From contig NZ_FOWE01000011.1 in the NCBI RefSeq assembly GCF_900115395.1, positions 124,001-188,000 on the forward strand: a stretch of 64,000 nt of DNA, given 5' to 3'. The notes beneath the pieces were generated by a model, which saw only the letters and a program-made list of their open reading frames with translations, had not been told where the DNA came from and searched no databases. The stretch is from Geodermatophilus obscurus (lineage in GTDB: Bacteria > Actinomycetota > Actinomycetes > Mycobacteriales > Geodermatophilaceae). Position 1 is the stretch's first letter. The number at the start of each line of letters is the position of its first letter. Below, one piece after another: positions 1 to 7,130 of the stretch. A program made the translations under genes and the position numbers.

Positions 1-388
1 CGTCGTCGAGGAACGTGCGCATGACCTTCACGCCCTCGACCACCCGCGACAGCGGCTTCGTCGTCCTCCAGTCCGTCTTGTACTGGGCCAGCAGGCCGAA
101 GTTGCCGCTGGAGAGCACGACCTCCGCCCGGCCCCCGGTGAGCTCGTCGAGGGTGGCCGCGGCCTGGGCGATCAGGGTGGGCTCGCGCAGGGTGACCGCC
201 GAGACGCTCGGGCCCATCCGCACCCGTGAGGTGCGCGCGGCCGCGGCCGCGAACAGCAGCCACAGGTCCTTGTGCCAGGTCTCGTCGGCGGCGTACACCG
301 CGTGGAAACCGAGCTGGTCGGCCAGCTCGATCGCCCGCAGCGACTCCTCGAGCGGGTAGTCGGGCAGCATCGCGTAGCTGAACTTCAT
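1..388 (-). CDS. LLM-class (F420/FMN-dependent) oxidoreductase, 3' end outside window
   Basis: The visible 129 residues start MKFSYAMLPDYPLEESL and run through an alpha/beta-barrel start (AIELADQLGFHAVYAADE) and RVRMGPSVSAVTLREPT, typical of luciferase-like monooxygenases and F420-dependent reductases. The cofactor (FMN or F420) cannot be decided. A GAGGAG Shine-Dalgarno lies just before the ATG, which overlaps the stop of the APC permease as ATGA, so it is the last gene of the GntR-Cache-permease operon and translationally coupled. The C-terminus lies beyond position 1. Role inferred: oxidation or reduction of the imported substrate. Confidence 0.8.
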   Translation of the reverse strand, partial: MKFSYAMLPDYPLEESLRAIELADQLGFHAVYAADETWHKDLWLLFAAAAARTSRVRMGPSVSAVTLREPTLIAQAAATLDELTGGRAEVVLSSGNFGLLAQYKTDWRTTKPLSRVVEGVKVMRTFLDD

Positions 389-1926
389 CGGATCTCCTCA
401 CTCACCGGGACGCCGGCGTCCCGCCGGATCTGCTGGAGCTGTGCGGCCACCTCGCGGGCGTCGCCCTCGGGGACGTGCGCGGAGTGCCGGTCGGGCCGGG
501 CGGCGACCAGGTACAGCAGCCCGGTGCCGGCGACGACCGCCAGGCCGATGGCGACGATCCACCGGTCGAGGAAGGTCCCGGTGCCCGGTGCCGGGCGCAG
601 CAGCAGCACGATGGCGAACACGCCGTAGGCCAGCGCCAGCACGTTGACCACCAGGCCGGCCGGGCCGAGGTTCCACACCCCCGCCGGGCGCCAGCCGCGC
701 AGCCGCTGCCGCAGCGCCGCGAGCACCACGGCCTGGAAGGCGACGTAGATGCCGAGGACGGCGAAGGCGGTGACGCGGGCGAGGGAGTCCGGACGCCAGA
801 AGACGAACAGGCAGATGAGCACGGGGACGGCGCAGACGACGAGCAGGGCGTTGGTCGGCACCGACTGGCGGATCGACACGTGCGACAGCCAGCCACTGGC
901 CGGGAGCATCCGGTCGCGGGCGAAGGCGTAGAGCAGCCGGCTGCCGGCGGCCTGCAGCGACAGGACGCAGGAGACGAAGGCGACGACGGTGACGACGAGG
1001 AAGACCTTCGAGCCGACGGTCCCGAGCGCGCTCTCGAGGATCGTGGGGATCGGGTCGACGTCCTCGCCGGCCATGATCGCCTGCAGCTGCGCGTCGGGGG
1101 CGGCGAGCACGTACCCGGCGTAGGACAGGAAGCCCGAGACCCCGCCGACGACGATCGTCAGCACCATCGCCCGCGGGATGCGGCGGGCCGGGTCGGCGAC
1201 CTCCTCGGCGACGTCACCGCAGGCCTCGAAGCCGTAGAAGAGGAACAGCCCGGACAGCGCCGCGGCGAGGAAGGTGCCGACGTAGCCCTCGCCGCCACCG
1301 GCGCCCAGGGTGTCGAAGAAGACCGAGAACGGCTGCTCCCGGCGGAACAGCAGCAGGTAGAGCCCCAGCGCGACGACGCCGACGAGCTCGGCGGCCAGGC
1401 CGATCTTCGCGATCCGGGCGAGCGTGCGGGTGCCGCTGTAGTTGACCAGGAAGGCGATCACCAGCAGCGCCACCGCCGTGGCGAGGAGGACGCCGGGGGT
1501 GGCCGCCATCCCGAACAGCGCGGCGACGAAGCCGCCGCCGAACTGGGCGACGGCCGTGACGGTCACGATGATCGCCCAGATGTAGACCCAGGAGACGATC
1601 CAGGCGTAGCGCCGGTTCCACAGCCGCCGGGTCCACGGGTAGATGCCGCCGGCCAGCGGGTACTGCGAGACGACCTCGCCGAAGACGAGCGCCACGAGCA
1701 GCTGGCCGACGCCCACGATGACGATCCACCAGATCGCCGGGGGCCCGCCGATGGAGAGGCTGTAGGCGAACAGCGAGTACACGCCGACCAGCGGCGACAG
1801 ATAGGTGAAGCCGAGGGCGGTGTTGGCCCACAGGCCCATGCTCCGGTCGAACTCCCGGGAGTACCCCAGGGCGGCGAGCTGGGCGTCGTCGTCGGTCCTG
1901 CCGACGGGTGCTCCTGGTGCGGTCAC
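385..1926 (-). CDS. APC-superfamily amino acid / amine permease
   Basis: 513 aa integral membrane protein with about 12 hydrophobic segments beginning at GFTYLSPLVGVYSLFAYSL, followed by the conserved GGIYPWTRRLWNRRYAWIVSW region and the FLFYGFEACGDVAEEV segment of APC transporters. Length fits the amino acid/polyamine/organocation family, in which GABA, amino acid and amine permeases cannot be separated by eye. It is preceded by its own candidate promoter (1997-2025) and coupled to the downstream LLM gene by a 4-bp overlap. The aldehyde dehydrogenase in the divergent operon makes an amine or amino acid substrate likely; this is inference. Confidence 0.88.
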   Translation of the reverse strand: MTAPGAPVGRTDDDAQLAALGYSREFDRSMGLWANTALGFTYLSPLVGVYSLFAYSLSIGGPPAIWWIVIVGVGQLLVALVFGEVVSQYPLAGGIYPWTRRLWNRRYAWIVSWVYIWAIIVTVTAVAQFGGGFVAALFGMAATPGVLLATAVALLVIAFLVNYSGTRTLARIAKIGLAAELVGVVALGLYLLLFRREQPFSVFFDTLGAGGGEGYVGTFLAAALSGLFLFYGFEACGDVAEEVADPARRIPRAMVLTIVVGGVSGFLSYAGYVLAAPDAQLQAIMAGEDVDPIPTILESALGTVGSKVFLVVTVVAFVSCVLSLQAAGSRLLYAFARDRMLPASGWLSHVSIRQSVPTNALLVVCAVPVLICLFVFWRPDSLARVTAFAVLGIYVAFQAVVLAALRQRLRGWRPAGVWNLGPAGLVVNVLALAYGVFAIVLLLRPAPGTGTFLDRWIVAIGLAVVAGTGLLYLVAARPDRHSAHVPEGDAREVAAQLQQIRRDAGVPVSEEIR

Positions 1927-1996
1927 CGGGCGGTCTCCTCGCAGGTGGGGGGCGCAACGGCGTGGGCCGCTGTGCCCCAGGCCACAGGGACGCGGG

Positions 1997-2025
1997 AAAC
2001 CTATAGAGCCAGAGGTCAGAGGACA
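1997..2025 (-). promoter_or_regulatory. candidate promoter for the permease / LLM genes
   Basis: Read on the minus strand, TTGTCC (2020-2025) is separated by exactly 17 bp from TAGGTT (1997-2002), about 70 bp upstream of the permease start. The -10 overlaps the 9-mer ATAGGTTTC (complement of 1995-2003), which also occurs in the centre of the GntR operator at 3621-3629. It lies in an AT-richer patch of the 141-bp gap. Prediction from sequence only. Confidence 0.4.
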
Positions 2026-2067
2026 AGGCTCGTCGTCCGCGTGAGGCTGCCGCGCACGGCGGCCCGC

Positions 2068-2784
2068 TCAGGCGGTGAGCGCACTCCGGTCGTCCACCGG
2101 CACCAACCGCCAGGGGACGCCCGGGACGTCGGCGGCCGGGCCGGCGGCCACCTCCGCCGGGGACACCAGCGCGCCGACCAGCTCCCGCGGCGAGGTGGAG
2201 AGGACCACCCGGTCCTCTCCGTTGAGGAGCAGGAACGGCGCGCTCCTGTCGACCCGGCGCAGCAGGTGCGACTCGAACCGGCGCACCGAGACGTCGGCAC
2301 CGGCCACGCCGACGAACTCCCCGTCGACGACGACCGGCTCGGTGAGCGTGAGGAGGTACCGCCCGGTGCCGTGGACGTCGACGTAGGGGCCGACGACGTG
2401 CCGCCGTCCGGTCCGCCGGGGGACGTCGAACCACTCGGCCGCCGTGTAGTCGTAGTAGCCGAGGCTGGTGGGCCGCAGGTCGGGCTCCAGGGTGCGCAGC
2501 CGGCCGCCGTCGGGGTCGACCTGCCACCACTCCAGGCGCAGCGGCAGGCCGCGCTCGGGACGCGGCGCCACGACCAGCCCGAGCCCGACGGCGAGCTGAC
2601 CGGGCCGGTGCAGCAGGTCGCGGACGTCGTCGCCGAGGACCGGCCGTCCGGCCCGCAGCCCGTCGCGCGCCGTGGGCGCCAGCGCCGCGTCGCGCACCTC
2701 GGCGACGGTGGCGAACACCCCCTCCACGACCTCGGCCACCGTCCCGGTCACGGCGGCGGGGGCCCCGGGACGACCGGAGGTCAC
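2068..2784 (-). CDS. free-standing Cache (PDC-like) sensor-domain protein
   Basis: 238 aa. The middle carries hallmarks of a dCache/PDC fold: YYDYTAAEWFDVP (residues about 106-118), VVGPYVDVHGTGRYLLTLTE and then DGEFVGVAGADVSV, including the Asp of the GVxGxD element that usually contacts a ligand amino group. There is no signal peptide, membrane segment or output domain, so the protein is probably cytosolic, which is unusual for Cache modules. Its ATG overlaps the stop of the upstream GntR gene by 4 bp. I infer that it serves as a ligand-sensing partner for that regulator or for the pathway enzymes. Confidence 0.75.
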   Translation of the reverse strand: MTSGRPGAPAAVTGTVAEVVEGVFATVAEVRDAALAPTARDGLRAGRPVLGDDVRDLLHRPGQLAVGLGLVVAPRPERGLPLRLEWWQVDPDGGRLRTLEPDLRPTSLGYYDYTAAEWFDVPRRTGRRHVVGPYVDVHGTGRYLLTLTEPVVVDGEFVGVAGADVSVRRFESHLLRRVDRSAPFLLLNGEDRVVLSTSPRELVGALVSPAEVAAGPAADVPGVPWRLVPVDDRSALTA

Positions 2785-3590
2785 GAGACCTCCCGGCGGG
2801 CGACGGCCTCCCCGCCCGCGCGCAGCCTCAGTTCGATCGACCAGACCGTACGGGCCTCGATGTGCTCCTCGGTGAGCGTCCGGGCCGCGGCCGGGTCCCG
2901 GACCTCGATCGCCTCCACCACCGCCCGGTGGGCGGCGACGATGCGCTCGAGCAGGGCGGGCGCGTGGGCCGGGGGCCAGGGCAGCTGCCCGAGCTCCAGG
3001 TGCAGGTCCATCTCCTGCATGGTCAGCCGCACCGACTGCGCGCAGGCGGCCAGCTCGACGTAGTAGCGGCCCTCCGCCCGGCGCTGGCCGGTCACCGAGT
3101 CGGCCCGCGCCAACCGGTCGACGATGTCGCGCAGCCGGGCGATCTCGACGCGGGACGCCCGCGAGGCGGCCAGCCGGGCCGCCGCCGAGGCGACCGCACC
3201 GTGGGCGTCGCCGAGCTCGCGCAGGTCGGTGGTGGCCAGCTCGGCCAGCCGGGCGTCGGCCAACTCGCCGAGGACGTCGTCGCGCGCCTGCACGAAGCTG
3301 CCGCCGCCGCGGCCACGGCGCGTCTCGACCAGCCCGAGCCCGCGCAGCTCGGCCAGCGCCTCCCGCAGCGTCATCGTCGAGACGTTGAGCATGGTGGCCA
3401 GCTCGGTCTCGGCCGGGAGCTGCTCGCCGTCACCGAGCAGGCCCAGCGCGATGGCACTGCCCACCCGGCGCACCACCGCCTCGCTGCGGAGGGCCCCGTC
3501 GTCGAGGGGGGCGAAGACCGCGCGCCGGGCGTCCCCGCTGAGCAGTTGCACGCTCGCCTCCTGGAACCGGTCGATGACCCAGTGTCGCAC
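2781..3590 (-). CDS. FadR-type GntR family transcriptional regulator
   Basis: 269 aa. After an unusually long N-terminal lead of about 35 residues comes the winged helix (residues about 38-100) with LPAETELATMLNVSTMTLRE and the wing LVETRRGRGGGSFVQ. The C-terminal half is an all-helical FCD domain, with the conserved arginine segment RLRDIVDRLA and late histidines in AAHRAVVEAIE and TEEHIEA that usually bind a metal. FCD domains commonly sense small carboxylates. It is divergent from the Fe-S/FAD operon and probably controls both arms through the palindrome at 3607-3637. Confidence 0.88.
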   Translation of the reverse strand: MRHWVIDRFQEASVQLLSGDARRAVFAPLDDGALRSEAVVRRVGSAIALGLLGDGEQLPAETELATMLNVSTMTLREALAELRGLGLVETRRGRGGGSFVQARDDVLGELADARLAELATTDLRELGDAHGAVASAAARLAASRASRVEIARLRDIVDRLARADSVTGQRRAEGRYYVELAACAQSVRLTMQEMDLHLELGQLPWPPAHAPALLERIVAAHRAVVEAIEVRDPAAARTLTEEHIEARTVWSIELRLRAGGEAVARREVS

Positions 3591-3606
3591 CGCAGGCGGC
3601 CGCGCT

Positions 3607-3637
3607 TAACCATTGATTCCATAGGTTTCAGTGGTTA
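3607..3637. promoter_or_regulatory. candidate GntR operator, imperfect palindrome
   Basis: Arms TAACCATTGA (3607-3616) and TCAGTGGTTA (3628-3637) are inverted repeats with one mismatch, separated by 11 bp. This is the most AT-rich stretch of the island and lies midway between the divergent starts at 3590 and 3680. It overlaps the candidate plus-strand promoter. Its central ATAGGTTTC recurs, inverted, at the permease promoter, suggesting a shared regulator. No binding data exist here; it is a sequence-based prediction. Confidence 0.6.
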
Positions 3638-3641
3638 GCGT
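3613..3641 (+). promoter_or_regulatory. candidate promoter for the Fe-S / FAD / ALDH operon
   Basis: TTGATT (3613-3618), a 17-bp spacer, and TAGCGT (3636-3641) form a plausible -35/-10 pair, ending 38 bp before the GTG start at 3680. It is almost wholly contained in the palindromic operator, so a bound repressor would occlude it. Confidence 0.4.
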
Positions 3642-3679
3642 GACCCGCACCTCAGCCGCCGTGGAACGAGGAGCACGCA

Positions 3680-5182
3680 GTGACCCAGGTCCAACCCGAA
3701 CGGACGCCGGGGGCCCCGCCCCTCGTCGATGCCCTCGCGGTGCCGTTCACCCCGGGCGCCCCGTCGAACCCACCGGAGCTCGCCGCCTACCCCGAGACGC
3801 TCGCCGGCCCGGTCCCCGCACCGCGCCAGGACCCGAGGACGGCGGCCTTCGTCGAGCAGTGGCGCAACGCCTCGTACAACTGCTACTCCTCGGGCCACAA
3901 GTTCTGCCGCGAGGTCTGCCCGGTCACCCAGGTCGAGCGCAACGAGTCCTGGACCCCCACGGCGTTCCACGCCAACGTCGTGGCGATGGAGCGCGGCGAG
4001 CTCGACGTCGAGGACGTCGCCGCCGACTACGTCAACTGCACCCAGTGCGGCGCGTGCGAGCTGCGCTGCCCCAACACGCTGTTCACCGGCGACTTCTACC
4101 GGTTCCGCACCCGCACGGTCGACGTCGTCAAGGCAGTGCGGTCGCTGGCCGTGGAGAGCGGCGTGCACCAGCCCAACTGGCAGGTGTGGAACGAGCGCAC
4201 CGACCTGCGCACCCACGAGCCGGTGCTCGGCGAGACCCCGGTGAGCCAGGAGCGGGTGCGGGACTGGGCCGAGGGCCTGGACATCCCGGTCGGCGGGGAG
4301 ACCGTCCTGTTCGTCGACTGCGAGGCCGCCTTCTACCGGACGTCGGTGCCGCGCGCGGTGGCGCAGGTGCTGCAGATGGCCGGCTACGAGTTCGGCCTCA
4401 TGGGCGAGCAGTGGTGCTGCGGCGGCCCGGCCGCCGAGATGGGCTACGCCGAGCAGGCGCAGCGCTTCGCGCGGCACAACCTCGACAACTGGCGGGCGAC
4501 GGGCACGAAGCGGCTGCTGGTCCTCGACCCGCACGACTACATCAGCTTCACCGAGGACTACCCGCGCTACTTCGGCGCGGAGTTCGACATCGAGGTCGTG
4601 CTCGTCATCGAGGTGTTCGCCCAGCTGCTGCGCGAGGGGCGGCTGACCCCGTCGGTGCCGGTCGACCGGGCGATCACCTACCACGACCCGTGCCGGCTCA
4701 ACAAGCGCAAGGGGATCTGGGCCGAGCCCCGGGACCTGCTGCGCGCCATCCCCGGGCTGCGGTTCGAGGACGTCGACCGGGTGACGCAGTGGTCCTACTG
4801 CTCCGGCGGTGGCGGCGGCCTGCCGATCGAGAAGCCCGAGCTGACCCGGAAGATCAGCGCGCTGCGGCTGGAGCGGGCCGCCGAGCTCGACGTCGACACC
4901 CTGGTCAGCGCCTGCCCCTGGTCGGAGCGCCCGCTGTCGGAGGCCGGCGACGCGGAGGACATCGACGTCGTCGACCTGCACGAGCTGTTCGCCCAGTCGC
5001 TCGGCATCACCGTCGGCGGCTCCCGCGGTGACGTCGGCGACCGCCGGCTGGCCCAGGAGCGCAGCGGCGTCCCCGGCCGGGCCCGGCGGGCGCACGGCAG
5101 CTCGCGCGGCGGCTGCGGCGGAGGCGGCTGTGGCGGCGGGTGCGGGAACGGTTCCGGCGGCTGCGGGTGCGGGGGGCACTGA
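3680..5182 (+). CDS. (Fe-S)-binding CCG-domain oxidoreductase subunit
   Basis: 500 aa. N-terminal cysteine clusters NCYSSGHKFCREVCP and NCTQCGACELRCP (residues about 70-130) should bind two [4Fe-4S] clusters. Two CCG-like modules of the GlcF/LutA/HdrB type follow: QWCCGGPAAEMGY near residue 250, and DPCRLNKRKG with a degenerate SYCSGGGGGLP near residue 375. The last 25 residues are an odd Gly/Cys tail. It likely passes electrons from the adjacent FAD oxidase to the quinone pool. The start is a GTG with GGAACGAGGAG upstream. Substrate unknown. Confidence 0.85.
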   Translation: MTQVQPERTPGAPPLVDALAVPFTPGAPSNPPELAAYPETLAGPVPAPRQDPRTAAFVEQWRNASYNCYSSGHKFCREVCPVTQVERNESWTPTAFHANVVAMERGELDVEDVAADYVNCTQCGACELRCPNTLFTGDFYRFRTRTVDVVKAVRSLAVESGVHQPNWQVWNERTDLRTHEPVLGETPVSQERVRDWAEGLDIPVGGETVLFVDCEAAFYRTSVPRAVAQVLQMAGYEFGLMGEQWCCGGPAAEMGYAEQAQRFARHNLDNWRATGTKRLLVLDPHDYISFTEDYPRYFGAEFDIEVVLVIEVFAQLLREGRLTPSVPVDRAITYHDPCRLNKRKGIWAEPRDLLRAIPGLRFEDVDRVTQWSYCSGGGGGLPIEKPELTRKISALRLERAAELDVDTLVSACPWSERPLSEAGDAEDIDVVDLHELFAQSLGITVGGSRGDVGDRRLAQERSGVPGRARRAHGSSRGGCGGGGCGGGCGNGSGGCGCGGH

Positions 5183-5184
5183 CC

Positions 5185-6738
5185 GTGACGATCACCGAAC
5201 CGGCACCGTTCACCACCGAACCGCTCAGCGACGACCGCCTGCACCAGCTGGTCGCCGCGCTGCGCCGCGTCCTGTCCGACGACCAGGTGCTGCTCGGCAA
5301 GGCCGACCGCTACAACCGGGCCCGTGTGCCCGCGCCCTTCCCGGTGCACCGCTGGTCGGAGCGGGTCCCCGACGTCGTGGTCATGCCCACCTCCACCGAG
5401 CAGGTGGCAGCGGTGGTGCGCATCGCCAACGAGCTGCGCATCCCCGTCGTCCCCCGCGACGGCGGTACCGGTCTCACCGACGGCGCCGTCCCGCACCGCC
5501 GCGGCATCGTCGTCGACGTCAAGAAGATGAACGAGATCCACGAGCTGGACCTGGAGAACCGGACCGTCACCGTCGGCACCGGGATCAACATGCTCAAGCT
5601 CAACGAGCGGCTGGCCCGGTACGGGCTGTTCTACCCCGACGACCCCGCGTCCTACCCGTGCTCGCTGGTCGGCGGCCGCATCGGCACCAGCGGCTGGTCG
5701 CTCATCGGCTCCCGGTACGGCCACACCCGCGACCTGGTGCTCAGCTTCGACCACGTCCTGCCCACCGGCGAGGTGCTGCACGTCGGCGACGGCATCGGCC
5801 AGAAGATCAGCAAGAGCTCCAGCGGCTACCAGCTCAAGCACCTGTTCATGGGTCACCAGGGCACGCTCGGCATCGCCACGAAGGCGACGCTCAAGCTGTT
5901 CCCCAAGCCCGAGGCCGAGCTCTCGCCGTTCTGGGCCTTCGACGACTACGACGCCGCGCACGCCTGCACCGGCGCGCTCGCCCGCGCCGGGGTGGCCACC
6001 TTCGCCGGCGCGGTGCTGTTCGACGAGCACAAGGTCGCCTACCTGCGGCGCGACGACGAGGCCTACATCCCCCAGCCGGCCGACGTCCGGGCGCTGGTCT
6101 GCGCGGTGATGTACGGCTACGACGACGAGGTCCGCGCCGGCGGGAAGAGGTTGTTCCGGATCGCCAGGGAGCACGGTGCGCGCTACCTCGGCGACGAGAT
6201 CTCCGAGGGCGACTGGGCCGCCCGGCACGACCGGTACGCCACCCCCCTGCACGGCCGCACCAAGGACGGCCAGGTCATCCCGATGTCCTGGCACTGCGAG
6301 GACGCCGCGGTGAACTTCACCGCCGTCCCCGCGGTCAGCCGGGCCTGGCACGAGATCCTGGCCGACCTGCGGCGGAGGACCGACGTCTTCGACGACTGGG
6401 GCATGTTCGCCTACACCTCGGGCAGCACCGGGGTCGACTACCTCACCGAGATCGACGTCGGCATCTGGGAGCAGCGCCTCGACGACGCCGCGTGGGCGGC
6501 GTGGGTGCAGGCCAAGCGCGACATCGCCGCCGTGGCCATCGCGCACGGCGGGTCGATGAGCGCCTGTCACGGGTCCTGCCGCGAGGGCGAGGTCGACCTG
6601 CTCCCGCTGGAGCTGGGGAAGGGCTTCGACGTGATGCTCGAGGTCAAGCGGGCGCTGGACCCCAACAACGTCATGAACCCGGGCAAGTACCTGCTCGACC
6701 GGGCCTACGGGAGGGACACGACCGATGAGAACCGGTGA
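5185..6738 (+). CDS. FAD-binding (PCMH/GlcD-like) oxidoreductase
   Basis: 517 aa from a GTG 2 bp after the Fe-S gene stop, preceded by GGGGGGC; an ATG at 5140 in the same frame would overlap the Fe-S gene. The PCMH FAD domain (residues about 35-220) shows PDVVVMPTSTEQVAAVVRIA, VPRDGGTGLTDGAV and the GRIGTSGWSLIGSRYGHTRD region. The C-terminal cap ends with LDPNNVMNPGKYLLD, as in glycolate/D-lactate oxidases. The usual SGEHGIG active-site loop reads SACHGSCREGE, so substrate chemistry may differ. It forms a two-subunit flavin/Fe-S dehydrogenase with its neighbour. Confidence 0.87.
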   Translation: MTITEPAPFTTEPLSDDRLHQLVAALRRVLSDDQVLLGKADRYNRARVPAPFPVHRWSERVPDVVVMPTSTEQVAAVVRIANELRIPVVPRDGGTGLTDGAVPHRRGIVVDVKKMNEIHELDLENRTVTVGTGINMLKLNERLARYGLFYPDDPASYPCSLVGGRIGTSGWSLIGSRYGHTRDLVLSFDHVLPTGEVLHVGDGIGQKISKSSSGYQLKHLFMGHQGTLGIATKATLKLFPKPEAELSPFWAFDDYDAAHACTGALARAGVATFAGAVLFDEHKVAYLRRDDEAYIPQPADVRALVCAVMYGYDDEVRAGGKRLFRIAREHGARYLGDEISEGDWAARHDRYATPLHGRTKDGQVIPMSWHCEDAAVNFTAVPAVSRAWHEILADLRRRTDVFDDWGMFAYTSGSTGVDYLTEIDVGIWEQRLDDAAWAAWVQAKRDIAAVAIAHGGSMSACHGSCREGEVDLLPLELGKGFDVMLEVKRALDPNNVMNPGKYLLDRAYGRDTTDENR

Positions 6739-7090
6739 CCAGCCCGCCGGCCCGGCCGCGACCGCGCCGTACCGCTTCGCCGAGCAGCACACCCCGCCGC
6801 CGGCCGTCCGGGCCAGCGAGGTGGCGCAGACGACCTTCGAGCACGTCTACGAGGTCGACCCGCGGCTGATGCAGGAGCACGTGCTGCAGCAGGTGTTCCC
6901 CAACTGGGACACGCTGCGGATCATGCGCAGCCGGCACGACCACCTCGCCTGGATGCACCGGCACTTCGCGCACACGGTCGTCACCGGCTCGGAGCTGCTC
7001 GCGGAGGTCGAGGCGGAGACGGCCGGACCGGGGAATCCGCAGGCACCGACCCCCGGCCCTGGACCGATCAGCGGTCCGGTAGCACCATGA
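6725..7090 (+). CDS. conserved-looking small protein of unknown function
   Basis: 121 aa, not recognised. It overlaps the FAD oxidase by 14 bp and precedes the aldehyde dehydrogenase by 40 bp, so it belongs to the operon. The centre (residues about 18-100) looks folded and helical, with VFPNWDTLRIMRSRHDHLAW and MHRHFAHTVV giving a cluster of Trp, His and Arg that could bind a cofactor or metal. The last 20 residues are Pro/Gly-rich and probably disordered. There is no signal peptide or membrane segment. It might be an assembly factor or small subunit of the flavin/Fe-S enzyme; that is only a guess from position. Confidence 0.65.
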   Translation: MRTGDQPAGPAATAPYRFAEQHTPPPAVRASEVAQTTFEHVYEVDPRLMQEHVLQQVFPNWDTLRIMRSRHDHLAWMHRHFAHTVVTGSELLAEVEAETAGPGNPQAPTPGPGPISGPVAP

Positions 7091-7130
7091 CGACCGGATC
7101 AGCACTTCCGTCGGACGAGAGGGACCTGGA

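Noticed and set aside
475-3063. An 862-residue open frame on the plus strand opposite the permease, Cache and GntR genes
   Set aside because: Its composition is Gly/Asp/Arg/Val-rich with no domain, and it lies antisense to clear genes; high GC leaves such frames open by chance.
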